A stretch of DNA of 64,000 bases from JADJXV01 sp046328995 (GCA_046328995.1 JAXLVN010000003.1:372001-436000), one strand, 5' to 3'. Counted from the first letter of the stretch, positions 1 through 9,896 are shown. Numbers and translations: made by a program. Notes: generated by a model from the sequence alone, not told the origin.

Positions 1-894
1 CTCAGTATTTCCGTCAGTAGAGGTATTACCAAAGGTTTAAACGAGATTAACAGAGCGACGCGGCGGATTTCAGAAGGAGATTTGAGTGAGCGTGCGACGA
101 TATTTTTACAGGATGAGATCGGTCAGGTCGCGACGGCAGTCAATCAGATGACGGAGGAATTAATCGAGTCCAAGAAAAATGCCGAAGAAATGTACAAGCT
201 CAAATCGAGTTTTCTCGCTAATATGAGTCATGAATTACGAACGCCACTTGTCGGAATTCTCGGGTTCTCCGAATTATTAACCAACACCGAAGATTTAGAA
301 AAAGTCAAGGAATTCTCTGGCTTTATCAATTTCAGCGGTAAGCGGTTGATGGAAACTTTGAATCTGATTCTCGATATTTCGAGAATAGAAGCAGGTGAAA
401 CCAAGCTGAGTTTTGTGGAAATAGATATCGCCCATAAAATCAAAGAAACGATGAATTTATTTAGTGTCAGTGCGGCAAATAAAAACCTGCAATTGACATT
501 TGAGTCAACAATCGAGAGCTTGGTAATAACCTCAGATGCTAAAGCAATTGACAGTATCTTAAATAACTTAATTAATAATGCAATTAAATTTACATCCGAT
601 GGTGATGTAAAAGTTAAGCTGAGCGAGATTGATGATGCCGGCTCTAAATCCATTGTAATAGATGTGATTGATACCGGTATTGGAATTGTTGAATCAGATT
701 TAGATATGATTTTTTATGAATTCAGGCAGGCAAGTGAAGGGCTCAGCAGGAGTTTTGACGGAACAGGGCTCGGACTCTCGGTAACGAAAAAGTACGTTAA
801 TTTGCTCGGAGGCGAGATTAGCGTGAAGAGTTCGTTAGGCAAAGGTTCTAATTTCAGGGTGCAATTACCCGTTGAACATAGTCAACTCAATTAA
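1..894 (+). CDS. Sensor histidine kinase, 5' end outside window
   Basis: Two-component sensor kinase that would autophosphorylate on His and pass the phosphate to a response regulator. The frame is open to the window edge, so the sensor and membrane part is missing. What remains is the end of a HAMP-like linker (about codons 1-45), then HisKA with the phospho-acceptor His in MSHELRTP (bases 229-231), then the HATPase domain with N box NNLINNAIKF, G1 box DTGIGI and G2 box GTGLGLS near the C-terminus. A TTG at base 82 is not a credible start because the HAMP reading continues upstream of it. The response regulator gene follows after 22 bases, so the two are probably cotranscribed. The signal sensed cannot be told from this fragment. 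Confidence 0.93.
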   Translation, partial: LSISVSRGITKGLNEINRATRRISEGDLSERATIFLQDEIGQVATAVNQMTEELIESKKNAEEMYKLKSSFLANMSHELRTPLVGILGFSELLTNTEDLEKVKEFSGFINFSGKRLMETLNLILDISRIEAGETKLSFVEIDIAHKIKETMNLFSVSAANKNLQLTFESTIESLVITSDAKAIDSILNNLINNAIKFTSDGDVKVKLSEIDDAGSKSIVIDVIDTGIGIVESDLDMIFYEFRQASEGLSRSFDGTGLGLSVTKKYVNLLGGEISVKSSLGKGSNFRVQLPVEHSQLN

Positions 895-916
895 CTAATT
901 TTCGAAAGCTATTGCT

Positions 917-1303
917 ATGGGTCGTCAACATGAGTTCAACAAAACAGTACTGCTGGTAGAAGATGATTTTATTGCCGTTAAGTTAATCGAGAATCTCTTC
1001 GACGGGCTGTGCACACTTGAGAATGTGAGTAATGCGGTGCAGGCAATCGAGAAGGCACGCTCCAAACAGTATGATGCGATAATCATGGACATCAATCTCG
1101 GTAAAAGTCAAAACGGGATGTATGCCACGAAGGAAATCAGAAAACTAGAAAACTACAAAGACACACCGATTATCGCCTTAACCGCTTATACAATGATGGG
1201 AGATAGAGAAGAATTTATCAAGGGAGGATGTTCGCACTATGTGTCCAAGCCGATTGATATTAAGTTTTTTATGATTATGATTCGACAGATTCTCTCGCAA
1301 TAA
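917..1303 (+). CDS. Single-domain response regulator
   Basis: CheY/Spo0F-like receiver of 128 residues with no output domain. It would take phosphate from the upstream kinase and act through protein contacts or a phosphorelay. Receiver residues are all present: acidic cluster E15-D16-D17, phospho-acceptor D58 in IIMDINLG, T89 in ALTAYT and K111 in SKP. It is 22 bases downstream of the histidine kinase on the same strand. The target is unknown. Family membership is certain from the motifs; the pairing is inferred from position. Confidence 0.93.
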   Translation: MGRQHEFNKTVLLVEDDFIAVKLIENLFDGLCTLENVSNAVQAIEKARSKQYDAIIMDINLGKSQNGMYATKEIRKLENYKDTPIIALTAYTMMGDREEFIKGGCSHYVSKPIDIKFFMIMIRQILSQ

Positions 1304-1671
1304 GAGTAGTTGACCATTGGGTGTTTTGAGGTGAATACTCATCGAGGAAGAGGTACTTGTATGCTCACATCCAACAGCCATATTTTCCGTCCGGTTGGTT
1401 GTTTCCAACCGACCGTAAACATGTGCCGATTAAACGTCTGCATGATAGTGTGTCAATCAAATCAGTAGTACACGTACTTTTTATCGTATGGATGAGCGAG
1501 GCGTTTCATCTATATATGTTGATGAGCAGTTGAAACCACTACACGGACTGGAAATACAGTCATTTATCAACTATCAATTGAAACCGAAATTTATTCCCCA
1601 ATAGACTACCATGAAAAGACATATCCTCGCTGTGCTTCTAATTCCCAACCATCATACAACCTCAAAAAACT
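1304..1671. other. Intergenic region holding a degenerate repeat element
   Basis: 368 bases without a credible gene. They contain a diverged copy of the inverted-repeat element described at 1383-1554. Nothing else was recognised before the methyltransferase start. Confidence 0.5.
1383..1554. repeat. Diverged copy of the TTTCCCGTCC/GGACGGGAAA element
   Basis: The left arm (from 1383) reads TTTTCCGTCCGGTTGG followed by CCAACCGACCGTAAACATG. The right arm (about 1501-1554) is the inverted counterpart in decayed form, from GCGTTTCATCTATATATG to CGGACTGGAAA. It belongs to the same family as the elements between 19 and 35 kb, but has its own interior and no Rhs fragment. It shows the family is not confined to the accessory island. 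Confidence 0.6.
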
Positions 1672-2295
1672 ATGAACAATACCTGGACAAACCGATGGAA
1701 TGAGCGCTTCAGCGCCAATGAATACGCCTACGGAGAAGCGCCGAATCAATTTCTCGAAGAGCAATTACAACTACTACCCGCCGGCACGATTCTTTTTCCC
1801 GCCGAAGGGGAGGGACGCAATGCAGTCTATGCGGCCACGCAAGGGTGGACGGTGTGCGCGTTCGATATCAGCACCGAAGGCAGGAAGAAAGCCATGCGAT
1901 TGGCTGAATCTAACAACGTGACGATTGAGTATCAGGTGGGAGAATTAGAATCTCTTGGCTATAGCGCCGGACAATTCGACGCAATTGCGCTAATTTATGC
2001 GCATTTCCCGGCGTCGATTAAGTCTCACTATCACAAAGCATTGAGCGCGCTCGTGAGGAGTGGTGGTGTGGTGATATTTGAAGCATTCAGCAAGAAGCAT
2101 CCGGAGTATCAGGCGACGAATCCATCGGTTGGAGGACCGAAAGAACTGGATATGTTGTTCTCAATTGAGGAAATCGAAGCAGACTTCGCGGGGTATGAAG
2201 TAGTCATCCTCGAAGAGCGTGCAATCGAACTCCACGAAGGCGCATTTCACCATGGAGTAGGTTCAGTGATACGATTTGTAGGACGGAAGAAATGA
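1672..2295 (+). CDS. Class I SAM-dependent methyltransferase
   Basis: Small Rossmann-fold methyltransferase (207 residues). Motif I is LFPAEGEGRNAVYAA (around residues 41-55), a variant of the usual LDLGCGEGRNA with Phe-Pro-Ala in place of the first residues. Motif II, AFDIS, follows. The N-terminal pattern with WNERF and YGEAPNQFL is typical of TehB/thiopurine-methyltransferase-like proteins, but the substrate cannot be read from the sequence. Its last 55 bases are copied at 4584-4638, where they mark the border of a tandem duplication that includes the next gene. Confidence 0.85.
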   Translation: MNNTWTNRWNERFSANEYAYGEAPNQFLEEQLQLLPAGTILFPAEGEGRNAVYAATQGWTVCAFDISTEGRKKAMRLAESNNVTIEYQVGELESLGYSAGQFDAIALIYAHFPASIKSHYHKALSALVRSGGVVIFEAFSKKHPEYQATNPSVGGPKELDMLFSIEEIEADFAGYEVVILEERAIELHEGAFHHGVGSVIRFVGRKK

Positions 2296-2428
2296 TGCAC
2301 AGCATCAATTGACTAGACTCCAGCTTCAGCTGGAGGAGGAGGTAAGGTTCAAGAATAATTATAAGTCATATCATCCGACAACCCATCAGTATTCACATAA
2401 TTATTATACTATTCTCAGAGGTATTATC

Positions 2429-4504
2429 ATGACCAACCGGTACAGCTACTCCGCATCATTCAAAGCTATTGGGATGTGTATTGTTTTCCTGATTGCTGCT
2501 ACTGTAACGCAGGCACAGCAATGGGTGAAGACCAACGGACCGTATGGTGGGAATATCTCCTCTTTTGTGGTAAGCGGATCATATATCTTTGTCGGAACGT
2601 ATGATAAAGGCATTTTTCGATCAAAGGATAACGGTGAAACGTGGACGCAAGTCGATATGGGATTGGATGTCCAGAGTGCTAGTTCTCTTACATGTAATAG
2701 TACCGCCATCTTTGCAGGTACCAATTCCGGAATCTATCATTCAACTGATTACGGGAATTCGTGGTCAAACGACACTTCCGGAATACCCAAACTAACTGTA
2801 GTTGCACTTGTTGCTACCGATTCGACCATTATTATGGTGAATTCTCACGATGAAACCTACCGTTCAAGCGATAATGGAAGAACATGGAAGAAGGTTGCAA
2901 CGAATTTAGGTACTTTAGTATTGGCAGTAAACGGTACAACAATTTTTGCCGGTACTTGGAATGGTAGTATATATCGTTCGACAGATAAAGGAAATACATG
3001 GAAAAAATCGAGCAACGGTGTAAACGCAACGAATGTTAATTCATTTGCTGTAAATGGTAAAACGATTTTTGCAGGAACTAACAACGGACTGTATAGTTCG
3101 ATGGATAATGGTACTACATGGTCGCTATCCAATCCAAGTGTAGCTACACCCTATGTATCTTTGTTAATCAGCAGTATAGTGGTGAGCGGTACCACTGTTT
3201 ATGCATCAGTTAATTCGAATAGTTTGTATTATTCAGTTAATAACGGAAGTACATGGAAACAGGTTGAGATGGATATGAAGGTTATTAATATTCATAGACT
3301 TGCAGCGAATGGAGCAACACTATTTGCAGGCACAACCGTTGGTGGTTTGTATCGTTCTACCGATGATGGCACAACATGGCAACATATTAATTCCGGATTA
3401 TCAAACATACGTGTTAACGCAATAACTAAGTTTGGTACTAATTTATTCGCCGGAACAGATGGAGGAGTATATTATTCATCAGATCAGGGAAAATCGTGGA
3501 TACAGTCTAATAATGGTTTGATGGAGGTGCCTATATATACTTTTATCAGAAGCGGGACAACAACGTTTGCAAGTGGATTAAATGGTGTTTTTCGCTCAGT
3601 TGATAGCTGTAAAACATGGCAACATGTAAAAAACACCATAGACATGAGTGCTTATTCTTTAATTGAGCATAAAGGCTCGATTTATGTAACTTCAAATGTT
3701 GCAGGAGTTTTTCGTACAATCGATAATGGAAATAAATGGTTTTCATTAAATGAAGGGCTGACTGACAAACATGTATATTCACTAACCGTTTGTGGTTCAT
3801 CTCTCTTTGCAGGTACTTATAATGGAATATTCCGTTCAGATGATGAGGGAAGTACCTGGATTCAAACGAGTACCGGCTTAATAGATAAAAGAGTGCGTAC
3901 ACTTGCCACAATCGGGACAACTATCTTTGCAGGAACTGACAGTAGTGGAGTATTTCGTTCAGAGGACAATGGTACAACCTGGACACGAGTTTCCGTAAGC
4001 TTACCGGTAGCACCAATCCGTGCATTCTTAACAAACGGGAAGACCCTTTATGCCGCGACGTACCAAGCAGGTGTTTTTCAATCCACAAATTATGGAGAAA
4101 CATGGACAATGCTTGATACTGTTTTAATGAAGCATTATGTTTCTTCTCTTTATATGGACGGTAGAGTTCTATATGCCGGAACATTAGATGATGGTATATG
4201 GAAAAATGACAATGTCCTTAGTGCGGATATGCCATTAAACTCCCACTCGAATTCACTGCCTATGTCATGCAGCCCTATTCCTGCACAAGAATTACTTTCG
4301 ATAAACATATCAAGCCAATCATTCACTCCATCAATGCCTGTAACCTATACAATGTACAATCTCCTCGGTGTGCAAGTAATGCAATTTGAACGTACGGAGT
4401 CAGAATTCACGATACCGACGACATCATTAGCAATTGGAATGTACGCGCTCGTTGCCCGGCAGGGTGATGTGCGGAGCAGTACTGTGTTTTATGTGGCACG
4501 GTAG
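2429..4504 (+). CDS. Secreted Asp-box beta-propeller protein with T9SS tail
   Basis: Exported protein of 691 residues. An earlier in-frame TTG at 2309 exists, but the ATG at 2429 has an AGAGG site 7 bases upstream and starts a clear signal peptide (MTNRYSYS..., hydrophobic core, cleavage after AQA). The body holds 13 Asp-box motifs of the form SxDxGxxW spaced 40-50 residues apart, which fits sialidase/VPS10-like beta-propellers. The last ~80 residues look like a type A T9SS C-terminal sorting domain (YNLLGVQVM, then GMYALVARQG), so the protein is probably exported through PorSS and anchored or released at the cell surface. No catalytic sialidase residues were identified; a binding or adhesion role is inference. 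The next gene is a tandem paralogue. Confidence 0.88.
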   Translation: MTNRYSYSASFKAIGMCIVFLIAATVTQAQQWVKTNGPYGGNISSFVVSGSYIFVGTYDKGIFRSKDNGETWTQVDMGLDVQSASSLTCNSTAIFAGTNSGIYHSTDYGNSWSNDTSGIPKLTVVALVATDSTIIMVNSHDETYRSSDNGRTWKKVATNLGTLVLAVNGTTIFAGTWNGSIYRSTDKGNTWKKSSNGVNATNVNSFAVNGKTIFAGTNNGLYSSMDNGTTWSLSNPSVATPYVSLLISSIVVSGTTVYASVNSNSLYYSVNNGSTWKQVEMDMKVINIHRLAANGATLFAGTTVGGLYRSTDDGTTWQHINSGLSNIRVNAITKFGTNLFAGTDGGVYYSSDQGKSWIQSNNGLMEVPIYTFIRSGTTTFASGLNGVFRSVDSCKTWQHVKNTIDMSAYSLIEHKGSIYVTSNVAGVFRTIDNGNKWFSLNEGLTDKHVYSLTVCGSSLFAGTYNGIFRSDDEGSTWIQTSTGLIDKRVRTLATIGTTIFAGTDSSGVFRSEDNGTTWTRVSVSLPVAPIRAFLTNGKTLYAATYQAGVFQSTNYGETWTMLDTVLMKHYVSSLYMDGRVLYAGTLDDGIWKNDNVLSADMPLNSHSNSLPMSCSPIPAQELLSINISSQSFTPSMPVTYTMYNLLGVQVMQFERTESEFTIPTTSLAIGMYALVARQGDVRSSTVFYVAR

Positions 4505-4651
4505 GATTGGAACGGTGGTAGCCATGGTGCACGTATTCTCAAAACAATGTCCGTGTAACTCGTGTTTATTCTAATCTACGACACGCATTTCACCATGGAG
4601 TAGGTTCAGTACTACGATTTGTAGGACGGAAGAAATGATGCGCAGCATCAA
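4505..4651 (+). other. Duplication border with methyltransferase 3'-end remnant
   Basis: Bases 4584-4638 repeat the last ~55 bases of the methyltransferase gene (2241-2295) with few changes, including a stop in the same place. They sit just upstream of the second propeller gene and are a footprint of the tandem duplication rather than a gene. Confidence 0.8.
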
Positions 4652-4771
4652 TTGACTAGACTCCAGCTTCAGCTGGAGGAGGAGGTAAGGTTCAAGAATA
4701 ATTATAAGTCATATCATCCGACAACCCATCAGTATTCACATAATTATTATACTATTCACAGAGGTATTATC

Positions 4772-6886
4772 ATGACCAACCGGTACAGCTACTCAACCTC
4801 ATTCAAAGCTATTGGGATAGTTATTCTTTTCCTGCTAGCTGGCACTATAACACAAGCGCAACAATGGGTGAAGACCAATGGACCGTATGGTGGGAGTATT
4901 ACCTGCTTTGTTGCTAGTGGATCGACCATCTTCGCCGGAACTTCTTCGAATGGATTATTTCGCTCCACAAATAACGGAGATACATGGTCACAAACTACTG
5001 TCGGACTGACTGCATCAAGTGTGAGCGCACTAGCTGTAAGTGGTACTACCATCTATGCCGGTACCTATGATGGAGGAGTATTTCGTTCGTCGGATAACGG
5101 GGATCATTGGACGCATGTTACTGTCGGAAAGAGACCAATCGTTACGTCAATTCTCGTGAAAGACTCGACTATTATTGTCGCTTCCAATGAACCTGATCTT
5201 AAAAATAGTAACGGGACATATCTAGGGGTTGTATACCGTTCGTTGGATAATGGAAATACGTGGAAGGAATTCGATGTGTTCAACTATTACTATAAGAATA
5301 TCACGTCACTAGCCGTTATAGGTTCGACATTTTTTGCAGGGACAAGTGGTGGCGTGTTATACGTATCTTCTAATAACGCATATAAATGGGAGTACATAAC
5401 ATATTTCGGAAGCCGCGACATTTTGTTCGCTGTCAATGGAACAAATCTCATTGCAAGTGGATTTTCTCATTATATACGCCAGTCAAAAGATACCGGTAAA
5501 GTTTGGCAAGGGAAAGTAATACCGATTGATATTACCTCACTTGCAGCAAACTCTAGTGCTGTTTTCGCAGGGACTGACACAGGTGGAGTGTTTCGTTCTA
5601 CGGACAGCTGTACCACATGGACACAAGTGAATACCGGATTGCCAAAAGTCTATATTCAAACGCTTTACATAAGTGGTTCGACACTTTTTGCAGGTACAAA
5701 GGGTCGAGGCATATTTCGGTCTTTGGATTACGGAACGACATGGAAAGAAGTCAATACCGGCGTGCGGGGACTTTCTATGAGTGCGATTACCTCGACCGGT
5801 ACTGTATTGTTTGCAGGGACCTATGGAAACGGTATTTTTCGGTCAATGGATAATGGAAGAAACTGGTCCGCCGTAAATACTGATGTGACGTCGCCACGGA
5901 CAAATAATAACAATTATATTCTCGCATTAGCCACGAGCGGAACATCAGTATTTGCCTCTACCAGAAATGGGTTACTGTTATCTACAGATAACGGAGAACA
6001 TTGGAAAAAGCCCGATGGTAATCAATTCCGATTTACGTCTTTTCTCGTAACCGATTCGGTTATCTTTGCTTGTAATAGCGAACAATCTTCGTACTATCGT
6101 TCAATAGACAATGGCAACACATGGACAGAAATCAGATCCTTATCAAATCTCGGTATTTCAGTCAATCAATTACTGAAAGTTGGCAACACGCTCTACGCTG
6201 CGACAGACAATAATGGACTACTTTGGTCGGACGACTTCGGATTTTCATGGGTTCAGGCGAGACTTAAATCACAAAATTCAAAAGAAGTGAAAAGTATCAA
6301 GCTGATGTTTGCCAGTGGCAGTACTATCATCACAAAAACCGCGAACGGTGAAAATTTCCGTTCGACCGACAACGGTGAAACATGGACAGAGCTTGTTCTT
6401 TCAGAAGTGAAAAAATATGAGATTCTTGTCTTTGCTGGAAGCGACTCCACTATAGTTGTCGGCACCGATAGTGGTGGAGTGTTCCGTTCGGTTGATAACG
6501 GAGTAACCTGGGCAGAGTACAACACCGGTTTAACGACACTGAACATACGAAGTATGGCCATTCACGAGAATAATCTTTTTGTCGGAACTGCTAATGAATT
6601 ATGGAGATATGGAATCCAAGATGCATCTTTGCCAACAGACCTCATCACCTGCTATCCTAATCCGGCAAATACAACACTGACAGTTCAACATATAGACCAA
6701 TCATTCACTCCATCAATGCCTGTAACCTATACAATGTACAATCTCCTCGGCGTGCAAGTCATGCAGTTTGAGCGAACGGAGTCAGAATTCACGATACCGA
6801 CGACATCATTAGCAATTGGAATGTACGCGCTCGTTGCCCGGCAGGGGGATGTGCGGAGTAGTACTGTGTTGTATGTGGCACGGTAG
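4772..6886 (+). CDS. Secreted Asp-box beta-propeller protein with T9SS tail, paralogue
   Basis: Tandem paralogue of the preceding gene, 704 residues from the ATG at 4772, which has the same GAGG-containing leader. The signal peptide (ending AQA) and the T9SS-type C-terminus are almost identical to the upstream copy, while the propeller part has diverged. It also has 13 Asp-box motifs, some decayed (for example SSNNAYKW and SKDTGKVW). Conserved ends with a variable middle suggest the export signals are constrained or gene-converted while the exposed repeats diversify. The ligand is unknown. Confidence 0.88.
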   Translation: MTNRYSYSTSFKAIGIVILFLLAGTITQAQQWVKTNGPYGGSITCFVASGSTIFAGTSSNGLFRSTNNGDTWSQTTVGLTASSVSALAVSGTTIYAGTYDGGVFRSSDNGDHWTHVTVGKRPIVTSILVKDSTIIVASNEPDLKNSNGTYLGVVYRSLDNGNTWKEFDVFNYYYKNITSLAVIGSTFFAGTSGGVLYVSSNNAYKWEYITYFGSRDILFAVNGTNLIASGFSHYIRQSKDTGKVWQGKVIPIDITSLAANSSAVFAGTDTGGVFRSTDSCTTWTQVNTGLPKVYIQTLYISGSTLFAGTKGRGIFRSLDYGTTWKEVNTGVRGLSMSAITSTGTVLFAGTYGNGIFRSMDNGRNWSAVNTDVTSPRTNNNNYILALATSGTSVFASTRNGLLLSTDNGEHWKKPDGNQFRFTSFLVTDSVIFACNSEQSSYYRSIDNGNTWTEIRSLSNLGISVNQLLKVGNTLYAATDNNGLLWSDDFGFSWVQARLKSQNSKEVKSIKLMFASGSTIITKTANGENFRSTDNGETWTELVLSEVKKYEILVFAGSDSTIVVGTDSGGVFRSVDNGVTWAEYNTGLTTLNIRSMAIHENNLFVGTANELWRYGIQDASLPTDLITCYPNPANTTLTVQHIDQSFTPSMPVTYTMYNLLGVQVMQFERTESEFTIPTTSLAIGMYALVARQGDVRSSTVLYVAR

Positions 6887-6977
6887 GATTGGAACGGTGG
6901 CAGTCATGGTACCGGCTATCAGTGACTTAATTTCATCTGTCTAATTTGTTAAATAGGTAGCAACGTGTATTCTTCTA

Positions 6978-7385
6978 ATGGATATCAATCAAACAATCAG
7001 AAACTGCATCGCAGAAAGCAATGCGACGGACCCGTCCGATGACGAAATCCAATCTATCATGACCATGATGCTGAGCATTGGCACATGGGAGCAAGTGCGG
7101 GAGTGTTTACTGGGAATAGTATATGATAATGACCAATCATTATGGAGAGAAACTATCCTCTATCTCTATTATTTTCAGAATAATGGATATACGTATGAAG
7201 CGGTCACAACGATAGCACTTCTCTATAATTGCCTTACCTTGTGCGATGAACTCGACGAGAATTTAATATGGACGATTACCAAAACCATCAAATCGAAATC
7301 CTATTTGTCGGAGTATGACCCATTCCAAGATCCTGATGTCGTGCGCGAGATGCGGAGGATAGAGGAACTGCGGGAGAGAAGGTGA
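6978..7385 (+). CDS. Hypothetical acidic helical protein
   Basis: 135 residues, not recognised. There is no signal peptide or membrane segment. Composition and spacing of Leu/Ile suggest an all-helical soluble fold, ending in a charged helix (REMRRIEELRERR). It lies 91 bases after the second propeller gene on the same strand. Size and character would fit a small immunity or adaptor protein, but nothing specific supports that. Confidence 0.6.
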   Translation: MDINQTIRNCIAESNATDPSDDEIQSIMTMMLSIGTWEQVRECLLGIVYDNDQSLWRETILYLYYFQNNGYTYEAVTTIALLYNCLTLCDELDENLIWTITKTIKSKSYLSEYDPFQDPDVVREMRRIEELRERR

Positions 7386-7471
7386 AAACCATGGCAACGC
7401 ACGGACCAAAAAAGTAATTTTATAAACCTAGACATACGTACTCATAACCTATCCATTGATACTCCTCCCTC

Positions 7472-8026
7472 ATGACCTTCGACTACCTCGACACACAACG
7501 CCTGCGCCTGCGCAAGATTACCGATGATGACTATCTCATGATTCTTACGCGATGTTCGGATGATGAATTGATCCACTTGCTTGGCATCACATCGGATACG
7601 GATATTGCGCTTGAAAGGCAGAAAGCAAAAAAGGGCTTTGCAACGCATAATAAATCGTATTTGATGTTTCATATACTCGAGAAAGATACGATGAACAATA
7701 TCGGTTGGTGCGGGTATCATACCTGGTATATCGATCACCGTCGGGCGGAGATTGGATACGCGATCAGAAGTGATGAATACAAAGCACAGGGTATCATGAC
7801 CGAGGTAATGAATGCTGTGCTGCGGTACGGTTTTGAGGTAATGAATCTTCACAGAATTGAAGCATTTATCGGTCCGCATAACATGCCGTCCATCAAGCTG
7901 GTCGAGAAATTCGGCTTCACAAAAGAGGGACAGATGCGGGAGCATTACTGCCGCAATGGTGTATTTGAAGATTCGGTGGTGTATGCGTTGCTTCAGGAGG
8001 AGTGGAGGAGAAATCCTTTGTTTTGA
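7472..8026 (+). CDS. GNAT family N-acetyltransferase (RimJ/RimL type)
   Basis: 184-residue acetyl-CoA-dependent N-acetyltransferase. It starts with the TQRLRLRKIT strand typical of the RimJ/RimL/SpeG branch. It then has GYAIRSDEYKAQGIMTEV with the acetyl-CoA-binding helix, followed by HRIEAFIGPHNMPSIKLVEK and FGFTKEGQMREHY, the conserved C-terminal block of this family. The substrate (ribosomal protein, polyamine or small molecule) cannot be told. It is a monocistronic unit on the plus strand, followed by a convergent gene. Confidence 0.9.
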   Translation: MTFDYLDTQRLRLRKITDDDYLMILTRCSDDELIHLLGITSDTDIALERQKAKKGFATHNKSYLMFHILEKDTMNNIGWCGYHTWYIDHRRAEIGYAIRSDEYKAQGIMTEVMNAVLRYGFEVMNLHRIEAFIGPHNMPSIKLVEKFGFTKEGQMREHYCRNGVFEDSVVYALLQEEWRRNPLF

Positions 8027-8081
8027 TGATAACGCAGTCGGAATATAGTTGATATTTGTGATGATACAGAATTTGGAATAG

Positions 8082-9551
8082 CTAAGTATTCAAGAGTGAA
8101 TACATGCGGAGCTCCCACTGCAACGTTTCGGGATTGAGTCGCAGAATGTAGCATGAATTTTTGGATATATATCCAATTGAACCCTGAGGAATTGATATCA
8201 CCGGAGTAGTGCGAATCCCTATACGCGAATATCCAACAAGTGTGCGTTCCAATCCATTATCGCTGACTACCGATAACGTTTCTCCATCGGTGTAGGTATA
8301 AGCAATTTGAGGGTGTAATGGGTAGCTTAAAATTCCTGATAAAAGGTTTTTAGGTGATGATAAACGATGGAAGTGTCGCGATGAACTCAGCCACCACAGC
8401 GTGGAATCATAGGCAACGCAATGCTTTTCCGATACAGGGCAAAGATTCTTCGGGAGAACGAGAGAATCCGTTTGCCTACAATTTATCGTTCGCCGCATGA
8501 CAAATGTGGATGATGTATCATCGTATGTTTTAAAGGAAGTTCTCCATCCAATTGTCGGTAAGGTAAGTGATAGGACCAGTAGCTCTGAATATGCACTAAC
8601 ATGGTCAGCTTGTAGTGAATCAACAATAACCTCCAGGTTGTTACCTCGTAAAGCATCGATGCGCTGAGAATTTTTCCGATAGTATAGCCCTTCTTCATTA
8701 AAAAGTATAGTATCTACCGGAGAATGATGATAGGTATATTTAACCAATGCGGTAGAATCACTTAGATAGTGTATTTGATCGTATTCTTTTATTGGGATTT
8801 TAAGGTCTATACATTTACCCGGTGATGTATAGAGGGTGTCATGTCGAACAGTAGTTCCATTTGAGGAATTACACAGCCAGCTTTCAAGTGATTTAGAACT
8901 AAAAAACTGTATTCGATTCGGAGTTATATTAGCGTAGGTAACATGATGAATGTCCGAAGAAAAACGAATTGTTTTTTGGGCTAACGTACTTGAATCTATT
9001 CGCTTGGCATGCATCGTTGCAAGTATTGAATCTGCAATTGAATACGCTTTCTGAAACGATGTTTTTCCAATCGGATACCAGAATAATAAATTTCCCGAGC
9101 TGTCAGTAAGTACTGCTGACTCAGTAAGTGCAGTTAAACGTTCGGGAACTCCACTTGATAACGGTTTAAATCGTTCAGGCAGAGGTTTTTCAAGCTTTTT
9201 ATGTACACCAGTGAGTTTATCGAATACCACGGAATATAACCCGATATGAGACGAAACCACCGGCGGTGCTGCAATCCAACCGCTTGTTATTTCTCCGGCT
9301 ACACAACGATAGCAAAATTCTTTATCTAAAAAATATATCACGTTGAGCGTCTTGCAATTCGTAATCTTCTTGTGAAGATCATGGACGAGTGAGCGTATAT
9401 CCGTGTATGATAAACTATCGGGCAGAGTATCTTCTGCGTGCATATCTATCCAAGAGATAGAAACTATCGCCAAACATACTACTACTACAATCAGTGCGTG
9501 AAGGATTGATTTCTCTTCACGCACTGTATTATGATCACTAAGAATAGCCAC
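8082..9551 (-). CDS. Hypothetical exported or membrane-anchored protein
   Basis: 489 residues from a GTG start. One hydrophobic segment near the N-terminus (ALIVVVVCLAIVSISW, about residues 20-35) acts as a signal anchor or signal peptide; the rest is polar and probably periplasmic. No domain was recognised. The C-terminal half alternates short strand-like segments with turns, which could be a propeller, but this is a guess. The small exported protein at 9564-9896 is just upstream (12-base gap), so the two probably form an operon. Confidence 0.7.
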   Translation of the reverse strand: MAILSDHNTVREEKSILHALIVVVVCLAIVSISWIDMHAEDTLPDSLSYTDIRSLVHDLHKKITNCKTLNVIYFLDKEFCYRCVAGEITSGWIAAPPVVSSHIGLYSVVFDKLTGVHKKLEKPLPERFKPLSSGVPERLTALTESAVLTDSSGNLLFWYPIGKTSFQKAYSIADSILATMHAKRIDSSTLAQKTIRFSSDIHHVTYANITPNRIQFFSSKSLESWLCNSSNGTTVRHDTLYTSPGKCIDLKIPIKEYDQIHYLSDSTALVKYTYHHSPVDTILFNEEGLYYRKNSQRIDALRGNNLEVIVDSLQADHVSAYSELLVLSLTLPTIGWRTSFKTYDDTSSTFVMRRTINCRQTDSLVLPKNLCPVSEKHCVAYDSTLWWLSSSRHFHRLSSPKNLLSGILSYPLHPQIAYTYTDGETLSVVSDNGLERTLVGYSRIGIRTTPVISIPQGSIGYISKNSCYILRLNPETLQWELRMYSLLNT

Positions 9552-9563
9552 GTTTGTTTTACC

Positions 9564-9896
9564 TTACTCCTTTGGTGCACAAGAATTATCATCCGTATAG
9601 AAAATCTTCAGTACTGTAATACCGCCGCCAATCGTAGCATTTGTCGGCAATGCCATAAATGCATGTGCCCCGAGAGCTATTTCTGTAGAATAATCAATTG
9701 AAACAAAGCCAACATCAGTAGGTGGGGGAGCGATATCAGGTACGTCAATTTTTACCTGACATTCACATTGTGGATCTCGGGTATCGCAACCGGGCGGCCA
9801 CTTCTTGCCAGATAGCCATGCCGGTCTAGCTAAAATTGTGGATGAGATGCATGTAAGCATACATGCACAGATTATCATGAAAAATCGTTGCTTCAT
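9564..9896 (-). CDS. Small exported hypothetical protein
   Basis: 110 residues with a clear signal peptide (MKQRFFMIICACML..., cleavage near LARPAW). The mature part contains a Cys cluster (CDTRDPQCEC) and a final Cys near the C-terminus, so disulfides are likely in the periplasm. An AAGGAGAT ribosome-binding site lies a few bases upstream of the ATG. It is the first gene of a probable two-gene operon with 8082-9551. Function unknown. Confidence 0.7.
   Translation of the reverse strand: MKQRFFMIICACMLTCISSTILARPAWLSGKKWPPGCDTRDPQCECQVKIDVPDIAPPPTDVGFVSIDYSTEIALGAHAFMALPTNATIGGGITVLKIFYTDDNSCAPKE

Larger units (their letters stand above)
2241..6912 (+). repeat. Tandem duplication, about 2.34 kb unit, two copies
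   Basis: Copy 1 runs about 2241-4530 and copy 2 about 4584-6912. The copies are nearly identical at the left end (3' end of the methyltransferase gene, leader, signal peptide codons; constant offset 2343 bases). They match again at the right end (last ~75 codons and ~35 bases past the stop). The middle, coding for the propeller repeats, has diverged strongly and differs by 39 bases in length. Both copies carry the hairpin CTCCAGCTTCAGCTGGAG ahead of the gene (2318-2335 and 4661-4678). Confidence 0.85.
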
